A stretch of DNA of 64,000 nt, from assembly GCF_017068395.1 (NCBI RefSeq), contig NZ_CP070619.1:8494001-8558000 (forward strand). The letters run 5' to 3'. The notes under the pieces were generated by a model. The model had not been told where the DNA came from, made no database searches, and saw only the letters and a program-made list of their open reading frames with translations. Both the position numbers and the translations under genes were made by a program. Of the stretch, positions 51,456-59,855 are shown one piece after another (within the stretch, counting starts at the first letter, position 1; each line of letters begins with the position of its first letter). The DNA comes from Rhodococcus pseudokoreensis (GTDB lineage Bacteria > Actinomycetota > Actinomycetes > Mycobacteriales > Mycobacteriaceae).

Positions 51456-51926
51456 ATGTCGAAGTCCGAGACCGCGAAGGTGCGGCTGAGTCCCCCGTCT
51501 CCCCGATTGATGAGGCTGGTCAATCCGTTGGTCCGGCGTGCCCTCACGACCCGGTCGTTGGGTCGGCGCATTCGGCGCCAAGGACTGATCGAGTTCACCG
51601 GACGCCGTACCGGGCGCATCTTGCGGGTGCCGGTGTGCCTGCACCACGTCGGCGGTGACACGCTGATCTTCACCGAGCGGCCCTGGCGGTTCAACTTCGC
51701 CGGCGGCGCACCGGTGACGGTCACCCACCGGGGCCTGGTTCGCCGGGGGCGGGCCCTGTTGCTCGAGGCCACCCCCGCCGAGGGCGGCTCCGCATTCCGT
51801 GCCGCTCTCGACGACGGTGCCTCACCGTTCGAACTCGGCCTGAAGGTTCCCCGGGGATACGTCCCTTCCGACGCCGAGCTGGCCGAGATCGCCCGGTCGC
51901 TGATCCGCGTCGACTACGAAGCCTGA
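51456..51926 (+). CDS. deazaflavin-dependent (Ddn-like) oxidoreductase
   Basis: A 156-residue protein of the F420-dependent Ddn/nitroreductase family: RQGLIEFTGRRTGRILRVPVCLHHVGGDTLIFTERPWRFNFAGG, a variant of the usual LTTTGRKSGKPR core followed by the glycine loop. Members bind F420 in a split barrel and often reduce quinones or nitro compounds. It is 11 nt upstream of the MBL gene (same operon) and divergent from a LuxR regulator. Confidence 0.8.
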   Translation: MSKSETAKVRLSPPSPRLMRLVNPLVRRALTTRSLGRRIRRQGLIEFTGRRTGRILRVPVCLHHVGGDTLIFTERPWRFNFAGGAPVTVTHRGLVRRGRALLLEATPAEGGSAFRAALDDGASPFELGLKVPRGYVPSDAELAEIARSLIRVDYEA

Positions 51927-51937
51927 GGAGAGTTCCC

Positions 51938-52741
51938 ATGCGCATCAACAGAATACGTCCCGACATCGCGGTCCTCAGCGACGAACTGGAAGTGCCCGGC
52001 ATCGGACACCTCCCGGTGAACGCCTATGTTCTCCAGGCCGCCGAACCGGTGGTCGTCGACACCGGACTGAGTCTGCCCGACCGCGGGTTCCTGGACGCAC
52101 TCGGATCGGTGGTCGACCCCGCCGACGTCGAATGGGTGTGGCTGACCCATCCGGACCGCGATCACACCGGCTCGCTCTTCGACCTGCTCGACGAGGCGCC
52201 CCACGCACGACTGATCACCACCTTCGCCGGTGTCGGCATCATGTCGTGCGAACGGTCCGTCCCGTTGGACCGCGTGTACCTGCTCAATCCGGGGCAATCC
52301 CTCGATGTCGGCGATCGCCGGCTGACCGCGCTGCGTCCGCCGCTGTTCGACAATCCGAGCACGGTCGGTTGCTTCGACGACCGCAGCGGATCGTACTTCT
52401 CGTCCGACTGCTTCGGGGCCCCGATGGAGACCGCGGAGCTCGCCACCGCCGATGATATCGGCTACTGCCTGCCGAGCGCCGTACGCGCCGCCCAGCACCT
52501 GTGGGCCACCGTGGACAGCCCCTGGGTGCACACCGTGGACCAGGAGAAATTCATGGCCACCGTGTCGGCCCTGAGCGCTCTCGAGCCCCGACTCCTCCTC
52601 AGCACTCACCTTCCACCGGCGGAGGGCCGCACTGCGGAGTATCTCGACATGCTCGCCGCCGCCCCGCAAGCCGATGCCTTCGTCGGACCCGACCAGGCCG
52701 CGCTCGAGCAGATGCTGGCAGATTTCGAACCAGCACACTGA
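51938..52741 (+). CDS. MBL-fold metallo-hydrolase
   Basis: A 267-residue metallo-beta-lactamase-fold protein with the first metal motif THPDRDHTG (about 67-75, an H-x-D-x-D-H variant), preceded by VVVDTGLSLPD. The catalytic-site Asp region is SSDCFGAP near 148 and the last His is in LLLSTHLPP near 228. The THPDRDH spacing recalls flavodiiron-type ODP domains, which bind iron, so it may be a small oxidoreductase rather than a lactamase. GAGGAG precedes ATG 51938. Forms an operon with the Ddn-like gene. Confidence 0.85.
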   Translation: MRINRIRPDIAVLSDELEVPGIGHLPVNAYVLQAAEPVVVDTGLSLPDRGFLDALGSVVDPADVEWVWLTHPDRDHTGSLFDLLDEAPHARLITTFAGVGIMSCERSVPLDRVYLLNPGQSLDVGDRRLTALRPPLFDNPSTVGCFDDRSGSYFSSDCFGAPMETAELATADDIGYCLPSAVRAAQHLWATVDSPWVHTVDQEKFMATVSALSALEPRLLLSTHLPPAEGRTAEYLDMLAAAPQADAFVGPDQAALEQMLADFEPAH

Positions 52742-52753
52742 AAGTCCCGAGGG

Positions 52754-52870
52754 GTGGAGCACGACCTTGGTCACGGAGTACTCACCACGACCGGCCGCAA
52801 AAGCCGCAAGCAGCGCCGCAACTACGTTCGCGCGATCCGGTGCCAAGACAAGGTGTGCGTCGTGATGCTC
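52754..52870 (+). pseudogene. second Ddn-like fragment
   Basis: From GTG 52754 the frame reads HGVLTTTGRKSRKQRRNYVR and then QDKVCVVM, the TTGRKSGKPR core of Ddn-like F420 proteins. Recognisable similarity ends near 52870 and the rest of the fold is missing. It lies directly after the MBL gene, so the operon may once have had another F420 enzyme. Confidence 0.65.
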
Positions 52871-52985
52871 CGCCCCCGCCCTGGCCCTCGAGCGGCCTCT
52901 GGCCGCTTCATGCTGGGTGTGGACCATCCGAAGCAACCCGAACGTTCACCTGCGCCCGCGACGCCGCACTTTGCCGGGGACTTGT

Positions 52986-53963
52986 TCACCCGCTGAGGTT
53001 GATCGATGTGCCGATGCCTTGTGCAGTAGCGCGTTCGATGACGAGCTCGGCTGTGGCGAGATCTTGGAGTCCGATGCCGACCGATTCGTACAACGTGATG
53101 TCGGTATCGGACATGCGGCCTGCAGCCTTGCCGACGATGACATCACCCAACTCGGTGCGTGCGTCGTCTTCGGTGATGAAACCTTCGGAGATCGCGAGGA
53201 GCACGCCCCCCGATTTGGCCATTGCCGTCGGGAAGCTATCGACGACTACTTTTGCTCGTTGCATTCCGATGCCGTCGATTTCCCGGTGATCGGCGCGAGG
53301 CGGTGCACCGACTGCATTGACATGTTGTCCCGGTCTGAATGACACACCACGCACGATGGGCCGCCGGGACGGAGTAAGCGTGCACACGATGTCGGAGACC
53401 GCCAGGACATCCTCCGGGGATTCCGCCGATTCGACCGAAATGCCGAGAGTTGCTGTTGCAGCGCGGAAGCTGCCTATCGTCTCGGTGCTGCGTGACCAGA
53501 CCACGATCCGCGTGATGTCCCGAACGGCGGCGATTGCGAATGCATGCTCGACCGCCAAGTTGCCGGCGCCGATCATACCGAGCATCGAGGGGGACCGCCT
53601 CGCGAGATGGTCGGTGGCAACCGCACTCGCGGCGGCGGTACGGATCGCAGTGATCGCCCGCCCATCGAGGATGGCAAGGGCCTCACCGGTGATGGCGGAG
53701 GACACCATGATCGTCGAGCGCTGGGTCGGCAGCCCGCGGTCGCGGTTCGCAGGTACGTCGCACAGGAGTTTCACCGCCACCATCCCGCGCCCACCGGTAG
53801 CCATGGGGAGCGCGATGCCGGACTCGGGTAACGCGATGGCAGAGGGAGCTGGGTTGGCACACTCACCCATCGCGAGACCTGCGTGCGCCTGCTCGACGGC
53901 TTTGCGCACTTCTTGTCGATCCAGGACCGAAAGGATGTCCGAGTGCGTCAACGCGAGAGTCAT
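52986..53963 (-). CDS. ornithine cyclodeaminase / mu-crystallin family dehydrogenase
   Basis: A 325-residue NAD(P)-dependent enzyme with the OCD/alanine-dehydrogenase layout: substrate-binding half 1-110 (GMVAVKLLCDVPANRDRGLPTQRSTIMV) and a Rossmann half with SMLGMIGAGNLAVEHAFAIAAVRDITRIVVWSR (glycine-rich loop about 135-145). DIVCTLTPSRRPIVRG and VGAPPRADHREIDG follow. Members deaminate ornithine, make or oxidise ketimines, or reduce imines. Its start overlaps the SBP gene by ATGA. The real substrate should be found from the catabolic neighbours. Confidence 0.9.
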   Translation of the reverse strand: MTLALTHSDILSVLDRQEVRKAVEQAHAGLAMGECANPAPSAIALPESGIALPMATGGRGMVAVKLLCDVPANRDRGLPTQRSTIMVSSAITGEALAILDGRAITAIRTAAASAVATDHLARRSPSMLGMIGAGNLAVEHAFAIAAVRDITRIVVWSRSTETIGSFRAATATLGISVESAESPEDVLAVSDIVCTLTPSRRPIVRGVSFRPGQHVNAVGAPPRADHREIDGIGMQRAKVVVDSFPTAMAKSGGVLLAISEGFITEDDARTELGDVIVGKAAGRMSDTDITLYESVGIGLQDLATAELVIERATAQGIGTSINLSG

Positions 53964-54886
53964 TGCAGGCTCGTCGAACTGGCGGTGGGGGAGAGCTGAT
54001 CGACAATGCTGGTGTCGACAAGTTGCTCGAACGTAGGTGCCGTTTGGACCATCTTCTCCTCGTGCAGAATTCGCATCCACCTGTTGGTTGCATCGGCGTC
54101 GATGCATACGGTGTCCCACGTACGCGAGTGCAGCATCGTGTCGCACGACTTCGCCAGGACCGCGGCCGGAATTGCCGGCCAGTGAGCGGCGAGGAGGGGG
54201 GAAAGGTCGTCGGAAGTCACCGATTTGAGTAGCTGCATCGACTCCTGCAACGCTGATACGAACACGAAGAGCCGGTCGCTGAGCTCGGCGAAGCGGTCGG
54301 TGCGGCAATAGTAGACGCTGTTGGGCCCGAGGCCGCCCGCGACGGTGTAGTCGATGGCGATGTGCCCGGATGCCCTGTGCTGCAATATTTCTGCGGTTGT
54401 CATGTCGAGGATGATCGCGTCGCCCAGCCCCGCTTCGAACAGTTCGACGAACATCGGCGTCGACAGATCGCGTAGGAAGGTGATCGAGGAAGGGTCGACG
54501 CCGGACTCTCGGATCAATCCCGCGGTGAAGGCGAAGGGGGCGCTGCCTCCGATTCCGGGTGCCAATACCGTGGCGCCTTCGAGGTCGGACCAGGTGAAGT
54601 CCGGGTACTGCTTTCGAGTGACCAGCGCTTTGGGGAACTGGTGATTGACTTGTGCGAACACCGTGAGCTCGCGTGGCCCTTGTGCATACATTCCAGGAAC
54701 CCACAATCCGCCGAGTGCGACATCGGCGGCGCCGCTGTCGAGGTCGTCGAGGACGCCGGTCCATGGATCGCATGCTGTGTCGTTGACGACGATGTCGCGT
54801 GCGCCGAACAAGCCTTCTTGTTCGGCGTAGTACTGGGGCAGGTAGTTCGGTCCGTGTGCGGTGGCGGAGATGTTGAGGTGCATCAT
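53960..54886 (-). CDS. NMT1/THI5-like substrate-binding protein without signal peptide
   Basis: A 308-residue member of the NMT1/THI5-like (SsuA) binding fold: LPQYYAEQEGLFGARDIVVN near the start, SGAADVALGGLWVPGMYAQG, FTWSDLEGATVLAPGIGGS and FTAGLIRESGVDPSS. No signal peptide is present; it begins directly with MMHLNISATAHG, and AAGGAAAC precedes ATG 54886. Such leaderless forms bind or make a pyrimidine-like compound in the cytosol. No ABC permease or ATPase is encoded nearby; an MFS gene is next to it. ATGA overlap with the OCD gene. Confidence 0.8.
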   Translation of the reverse strand: MMHLNISATAHGPNYLPQYYAEQEGLFGARDIVVNDTACDPWTGVLDDLDSGAADVALGGLWVPGMYAQGPRELTVFAQVNHQFPKALVTRKQYPDFTWSDLEGATVLAPGIGGSAPFAFTAGLIRESGVDPSSITFLRDLSTPMFVELFEAGLGDAIILDMTTAEILQHRASGHIAIDYTVAGGLGPNSVYYCRTDRFAELSDRLFVFVSALQESMQLLKSVTSDDLSPLLAAHWPAIPAAVLAKSCDTMLHSRTWDTVCIDADATNRWMRILHEEKMVQTAPTFEQLVDTSIVDQLSPTASSTSLQ

Positions 54887-54909
54887 GTCAGTTTCCTTCG
54901 GGGTGGTGG

Positions 54910-56385
54910 TCAGGCTGCGGTTGCAGCGAGGACCGGTTTTTCGGTGACGGTTTCCAAGGACTTGCCCAGCGTTTCCGGGCCGAAGCGCGCTGCGACCACG
55001 AGCAGGGCGTACATGACTGCGATCATGGAGAAGACGCCAGGAACACCGAAGCGGTCGAAGAAGAACAGTGCGGCGAACGGCATGACTGCTCCCGCTACGT
55101 TGCCGATGCCGTTGACGACCGAGGTGCCCATGGCGCGTACCGATGTCGGAAACAGCTCGGGTGACCAGACGGAGAGCATCGTGTTGAGCATCATGGTGAA
55201 GAACTGAAAGATCATTCCCAGCAACAGGATCAGAGCTGTGGTGTTGGCGAACGAGGCGAAGCAGACGGCCGAGATGCAGCCCAGGACGGCGGCGACGGTC
55301 ACGGTGAGCTTTCGGGGCGCTTTGCCTGCGAGGTACGAGGCTGCGCATGCGCCGAACAGCGAGCCGATGTTCATGATCATGGTGAACGCCAGCGAGTCGG
55401 CCAGGGAGTAGCCGCGTGAGACCAGCAGGATCGGCATCAGGAACAGCAGCGTGACCTGTGGACCGAACGACATCCAGGACGCTGCTCCGATTGCTGCTGT
55501 GCGCCGCAGGTTTTGGCCCTTGAACACCTCGGTGTAGCTACTCTTGGTCTGGAGTGGGATATCGGCAACGGTGACGAATTGCTGTGTGGGGCCGGGGTTT
55601 CGCAGTCCGGCGATGCTGCCGCTGGCCAGCCGGGTGAGGCTTTTGTTGGCGTCGAGGACGCGTCCCTTGGAGAGTAGGAATCGGGGGGATTCGGGCAGGT
55701 ATCGGCGGAAGAACACCACGAGTACGGCAGGGAGGGCGAGGAGGACGTAAGTCCAGCGCCATGCGCTGTCGTTGCCTCCGAGTGTTCCGTTGAGCGGGCC
55801 GAGGACGAGCCAGAAGAAGCCGAACGATGCGATGTTGCCGATTCCCCCGGAAGATATGTTCAACGTGGCCAGCAGTGATCCGCGGTGTCGGGTGGCAACG
55901 ATCTCCGCCAAGATGGCCAGGCCGACTGTGAATTCGCCGCCCAAGCCGATGCCGACGATGAAGCGGCTGGCCAGGAGCATTTCGTAGCTCACCGACATCG
56001 CGCTGATGAGGCCGCCGAGGGTGTAGACCAGTAAGTTCAGGCTGAGTGCGGCTCGGCGCCCCCAGCGGTCCGCGATGTAGCCGCCGATGATGCGGCCGAC
56101 CAACCCGCCTATCACGGTGGCGGTGTTGATCATGGTCAGCTCGGTGTTGCCGATGCCGAAGGACTCTTTGAGAAGCGTGCCCATGGCGCCCGTCGAGTTC
56201 TGCTCCAGGGAATCGAAGAACAGGCCGGCCATCAAAAGGAGGATCAACGCGGCCTGCACGCGACCGAAGCCGATGCGGTCCAATGCTGCTGTGAGTCCGG
56301 GTGTGGAGCTGGGATCCGGGGCTGCAGCGGTAACAGCTGTCTTGTCTGGTTCGGAAGAGAGTGTGCCGTTCTGGTTCTGGGACAT
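54910..56385 (-). CDS. MFS transporter, sugar/metabolite:H+ type
   Basis: A 491-residue 12-helix transporter. Motif A-like GRIIGGYIADRWGRRAALSLNLLVYTLGG, ASRFIVGIGLGGEFTVGLAILAEIVATRHRG (between helices 4 and 5) and RRYLPESPRFLLSKGRV (the PESPR motif of the sugar-porter/aromatic-acid branch). ATG 56385 is chosen; upstream codons extend it by 26 residues. It is downstream of the GntR gene and upstream of the SBP gene, all on one strand, so it probably imports the substrate of this cluster. Confidence 0.9.
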   Translation of the reverse strand: MSQNQNGTLSSEPDKTAVTAAAPDPSSTPGLTAALDRIGFGRVQAALILLLMAGLFFDSLEQNSTGAMGTLLKESFGIGNTELTMINTATVIGGLVGRIIGGYIADRWGRRAALSLNLLVYTLGGLISAMSVSYEMLLASRFIVGIGLGGEFTVGLAILAEIVATRHRGSLLATLNISSGGIGNIASFGFFWLVLGPLNGTLGGNDSAWRWTYVLLALPAVLVVFFRRYLPESPRFLLSKGRVLDANKSLTRLASGSIAGLRNPGPTQQFVTVADIPLQTKSSYTEVFKGQNLRRTAAIGAASWMSFGPQVTLLFLMPILLVSRGYSLADSLAFTMIMNIGSLFGACAASYLAGKAPRKLTVTVAAVLGCISAVCFASFANTTALILLLGMIFQFFTMMLNTMLSVWSPELFPTSVRAMGTSVVNGIGNVAGAVMPFAALFFFDRFGVPGVFSMIAVMYALLVVAARFGPETLGKSLETVTEKPVLAATAA

Positions 56386-56480
56386 AGTGGGCTCCGGGTG
56401 CTGAGTTATGGCACCGGCAGCAATTCTGTCGGCGAGCCGATCGCAAGTCGTCCCTGACTCCAACCGCGCTGCAGCAATTT

Positions 56481-56560
56481 GTATACGAAACCTGTTACGC
56501 CACCGTTTCCCAGCTGGGCATTTTCGTTACCGTCCTGAAAACACACCCAGATCGGTATAC
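56481..56560. promoter_or_regulatory. paired GTATAC half-sites, candidate GntR operator
   Basis: TTTGTATACGAA (GTATAC 56481-56486) and TCGGTATACAAT (56555-56560) are inverted relative to each other across 68 bp, between the MFS gene and the gntR stop. FCD-type GntR regulators bind short palindromes of the TTGTATACAA type. The second copy abuts the 3' end of gntR. Confidence 0.5.
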
Positions 56561-56562
56561 AA

Positions 56563-57204
56563 TCAGGTCTGTTGGCGGTGTTCAGCTCCCGTTTGATCGT
56601 GGTCGAACTTCTCTGCGAAGTAGCGTTCGTCGCGGCGAAGGTGCTCGTCCATGAGGTACCCGGCCTGGGTGGCAGACCCCTTCACGATCGCCATTGCGAG
56701 GATGCGGTGGTCTCCGGACGAGGCTTCGGGATTGTGTCCCAATCCCCACTGCACTCGAAGGTTTACCGACTTGAGCATCTCGACCAGTTGCTGATTTCCG
56801 GACGCTTCGGCCACCAGTTCGTGGAACGGTGCGTGGTCGTCTTCGATGGCTTCGCCGTCGGCAATCGCGGTCAATTCACGCACAACAGAACCCCCATGGT
56901 TCTGGGCGGCGAGCTGCGCGGACAAGGTCTCCAGTCCTCGTCGAATCTCCAACAATTCTCGGCCGCCCTTGAGCATGGCGTCGGATACGGTTGCGCCCTT
57001 GTTTCTGACGATGTTGACGAATCCCTCGGATTGCAGGCGTGTCAATGCCTCGCGAACCGGGATTCGTGACACTCCGTATTGCTTGGCGAGCGCATCCTCG
57101 ATCAGACGCTCCCCGGCGGACAACCGTCCAGCGAGGATGTCCTCTCTGAGGGCATGCGTGACCGTATCGCCGGTCGACCCGGGATGTGATGGAGGCTCAG
57201 TCAT
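56563..57204 (-). CDS. GntR-family regulator, FCD type
   Basis: A 213-residue regulator with N-terminal winged helix (VTHALREDILAGRLSAGERLIEDALAKQYGVSRIPVREALTRLQSEGFVNIV, 12-65) and C-terminal all-helical FCD domain (about 85-205). Probable metal-binding His/Asp residues are in DDHAPFHELVAEASGN and HLRRDERYFAE. ATG 57204 is used; an in-frame codon at 57249 is possible. It probably senses the pathway compound and controls the MFS-SBP-OCD genes downstream. Confidence 0.9.
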   Translation of the reverse strand: MTEPPSHPGSTGDTVTHALREDILAGRLSAGERLIEDALAKQYGVSRIPVREALTRLQSEGFVNIVRNKGATVSDAMLKGGRELLEIRRGLETLSAQLAAQNHGGSVVRELTAIADGEAIEDDHAPFHELVAEASGNQQLVEMLKSVNLRVQWGLGHNPEASSGDHRILAMAIVKGSATQAGYLMDEHLRRDERYFAEKFDHDQTGAEHRQQT

Positions 57205-57355
57205 GACGAGAAGCCTAATGCCGAGCCGAATCCAATTGCTGGTATCCATGTTCGGAAGGCGTCCGCCGAGCGCAGTATCGACTCGCCGCGCATCGCGGTG
57301 GACGTAGCTGTGGTTTCGAGGCAGCGATCAGCTCAGCTCGGAAACTTCGGATTGT

Positions 57356-57720
57356 CTACTCCGGGGTGTGGTCGCCGAGCTCGAGGGCGACCGCGCGAGT
57401 GAGGGCGTCCTCGGCGGGAAGCGCGGCCTGCTCGGCGGGCGAGAGATCGAAGCGGGAGACGGCGATCGGCTGGGTGGTGCCGGCTAGCGCGTACCGGACG
57501 ACGGACTCGTTCTTGTCCGCGACCAGGAGCATTCCGACCTTGGGCTGGTGCTGCGGCATGCGCAGCCGGTCCTCGGCGAGGGCGACATAGAAACCAGCCG
57601 GCCGGCGTCGCGCGGATCGAATTTCGTGTTCTCGCGTTCGATGACCACGTACCGGAGTTGGCCGACGTGGAAGAACAGAAAGCGACGAACCACCAGCGGG
57701 ACGAGATCGGCGCCGAGCGC
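57356..57720 (-). pseudogene. DUF1016 (YhcG-like) nuclease relic
   Basis: Two frames hold parts of the DUF1016 C-terminal PDDEXK nuclease: RRFLFFHVGQLRYVVIERENTKFDPRDAG in one, and GFYVALAEDRLRMPQHQPKVGMLLVADKNESVVRYALAGTTQPIAVS in another. A frameshift near 57600 separates them. The N-terminal half is not found. The ending at TAG 57356 is intact. Confidence 0.75.
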
Positions 57721-57904
57721 CTGCCCCGCTGCCGACGACGCTCGTTCCGGAACGGGATTCGCTGTCGTCGTCGCGACCGTGACCGCCGTCCTCGCCACGC
57801 TCGCCCTCATCTGGCGCTCGGATCCCGACCGCACGCAGGTATTCGCCCAACGCGGTGGCCGATGAGGTTTCGCGTGCGGATCCGGTTGCCCTACCGGAGA
57901 GTAT

Positions 57905-58084
57905 CTATTCCGGGATGCCGAACTCGGCTCGGGTCGCGGCGAGAAGGGTGTCCACATGCTCGGCGTAGGTGGCGCAGGCGTGTGACAACGCCTGAAAGGC
58001 GGCGACCACCGGACGTGGGTCCGTCGCGCTGAACAGGGCCGGCATCGCGTAGTGCGGGCGGTGCACCGGGCCGTAGTCGAACAT
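57905..58084 (-). CDS. 59-residue small protein downstream of the beta-rich gene
   Basis: This short gene lies 17 nt downstream of the 232-residue gene on the same strand. From ATG 58084 to TAG 57905-57907 it encodes MFDYGPVHRPHYAMPALFSA, DPRPVVAAFQALSHACATYA and EHVDTLLAATRAEFGIPE. It is helical, with an amphipathic middle. It is probably a partner of the upstream protein, because the spacing is operon-like and the reading frame is clean. No family is recognised. Confidence 0.55.
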   Translation of the reverse strand: MFDYGPVHRPHYAMPALFSATDPRPVVAAFQALSHACATYAEHVDTLLAATRAEFGIPE

Positions 58085-58101
58085 TTTCGCCGTCGGTGAC
58101 T

Positions 58102-58800
58102 TCAGTCGTCGAAATCACGCAACGCCAGCACCTTTTGCAGCTCGGGATGCGCCGCGAAGTCGATCGCCGTCGCCGTGCTGGTCGCGGTCGCAGTCCTCGT
58201 GCCCGCCGCCGAGTCACGCCCCGGCTCCTCCGCGGCGGCGGGTGCCGGGGGCGGGGTGTTCTCCGGTACCCCGAAGCCGGGCATGTCCCACATCTGGGCC
58301 GGGGATTTCGTGACTCCGTCGTACGGCCACAACCGGATCCGCCACACGTCGCCGGGTGTCGTCGATCCCGGCCACCCATAGTTGACGAAGCCTCGGCCGG
58401 AAATCTCCACGGTGTACCGACCTGCAGGAACGAGGACCTCCACCGGGTCGGTTGTCGGTGACGACAAGGACAGCACCCCGCGGCCGTCGACCTCCAGGCG
58501 CCCCTCGCTGACCTGTTGCCAGTGATCCCGGTCCGCGGGTGGTCGGGACGGCCACACCTGCACCGTCACCGCCATCTGGAAGTTGTTCTGGTGGGGGCAC
58601 AGCACCAGCAGCATGGCCCCGTTGCCGGCGCTGGGTTGATCGGCCTGGGCTCGTTCGAGGAGGGCGAGCTCGATGTCCGGATCGCCGAGGCCGCCGTCGA
58701 GACAAAACTGGCCGTAGTCCATCGCCACGGTCACCTGTGTTTCGCTGACCGGCCGGGTGCGCTCATCCATGCCCGTGATCCTGTCACGACGGCCAGACAT
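58102..58800 (-). CDS. beta-rich hypothetical protein
   Basis: A 232-residue soluble protein. ATG 58800 has AGAGGTGAG 7-8 nt upstream. The first 160 residues are beta-rich (TQVTVAMDYGQFCLDG, MLLVLCPHQNNFQMAVTVQVWPSRP, DPVEVLVPAGRYTVEISGRG, DVWRIRLWPYDG). The last 70 are Pro/Ala/Thr-rich and probably disordered, ending ALRDFDD. The second half (W-x8 to WP) resembles the protein broken by a stop at 62329-62937, so the two are probably paralogues. It is followed by a 59-residue gene. No function is known. Confidence 0.75.
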   Translation of the reverse strand: MSGRRDRITGMDERTRPVSETQVTVAMDYGQFCLDGGLGDPDIELALLERAQADQPSAGNGAMLLVLCPHQNNFQMAVTVQVWPSRPPADRDHWQQVSEGRLEVDGRGVLSLSSPTTDPVEVLVPAGRYTVEISGRGFVNYGWPGSTTPGDVWRIRLWPYDGVTKSPAQMWDMPGFGVPENTPPPAPAAAEEPGRDSAAGTRTATATSTATAIDFAAHPELQKVLALRDFDD

Positions 58801-58990
58801 TGCAGTCTCACCTCTCATGTACTGGCTGGTTGACTCGCTCGGTACGCGTCGCCAGTGGACTTGCCTACGGCCATGCACTGCGGCACTAGCTCATCGGGAG
58901 CGGGTCTAGCCGCCCTCGTCGTGTTATTCGACCGTTGAGTCCCAAGCACCACGCCGCCGGCGTTGCGCGTTCGAGAGATGGGAATCAGCG

Positions 58991-59590
58991 ATGTACATCG
59001 GGTATGCACGAGTGTCCACCGACCAGCAAGACCTGACAGCGCAGCAGCAGGCGCTGCTCGGGCTCGGGGTGCCACCGGAACGGATCTACGTCGATCACGG
59101 CTTGACCGCTACCAATCGTCAGCGGCCCGGTCTGCAGAATGCCCTGGCAGCGTGCCGGAACGCCGACACCCTCGTGGTGACGAAGTTGGATCGTCTGGCC
59201 CGTTCGTTGCCCGATGCCCGGGACATCGTCGACGAGCTCACCGCCCGGAATGCCTGCCTGCAGATCGGAGCCACACTGCATGATCCGGCCGACCCGGTCG
59301 GCCGCCTGTTGTTCAACGTTCTGGCGATGGTCGCCGAGTTCGAGGGCGACCTGATTCGGGCGCGAACGAGGGAGGGGATGCGGATCGCGAAGGCGAAGGG
59401 ACACCTGAAGGGCAAGAAGCCTAAGCTCAACCCACGCCAGGAACGGCACCTGGTCGAGCTTCACTCGTCGGGCGAGTACTCGACCGCAGAACTGGCCGAC
59501 TTGTTCTCGGTTGGCAGGTCGACGGTATACCGGGCGATCAAACGCGCCCGCCGACCTCAACACGACGGATATTCAGATTCCGGTACCTAG
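58991..59590 (+). CDS. serine resolvase/invertase
   Basis: A 199-residue small serine recombinase: YARVSTDQQDL with the nucleophile Ser9, a KLDRLARSLPDARDIVDEL segment, the E-helix region LFNVLAMVAEFEGDLIRARTREGM and a C-terminal HTH (ELADLFSVGRSTVYRAIKRARR). It is complete. No transposase or integron partner is adjacent; the 190 bp upstream could carry a res site. Such genes are usually left from Tn3-like elements or plasmids. Confidence 0.95.
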   Translation: MYIGYARVSTDQQDLTAQQQALLGLGVPPERIYVDHGLTATNRQRPGLQNALAACRNADTLVVTKLDRLARSLPDARDIVDELTARNACLQIGATLHDPADPVGRLLFNVLAMVAEFEGDLIRARTREGMRIAKAKGHLKGKKPKLNPRQERHLVELHSSGEYSTAELADLFSVGRSTVYRAIKRARRPQHDGYSDSGT

Positions 59591-59696
59591 CAATTTCAGT
59601 ACTTACGAACGTCCGCAGGGGCGGCCGCCCCGGCGGAAGCCCGCTTCAGGGCCGCGATGATCGCTGCCCAATGGTCGGCGCAGGGCTCGACCGATT

Positions 59697-59729
59697 GCCG
59701 AACCGTCATCGGGACGATGACGGTTCGGC
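59697..59729. terminator. strong terminator hairpin
   Basis: A 15-bp perfect stem (gccgaaccgtcatcg at 59697-59711; complement at 59715-59729) with a tight 3-nt loop gga, about 107 nt after the resolvase stop. It is a factor-independent terminator without a U-tract. The rest of 59591-59855 holds no gene. Confidence 0.7.
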
Positions 59730-59855
59730 TATCAGACCGGCGCGACTGCGCTCAGCCGCATCGATTACTACGCGTGGACCGGGCAACGGCGCACCGGCCG
59801 GGTCAGCCTCGGGCGTGTACCACGAGGCGCGCGGCGCATCGTTGCGCCAGGACGT

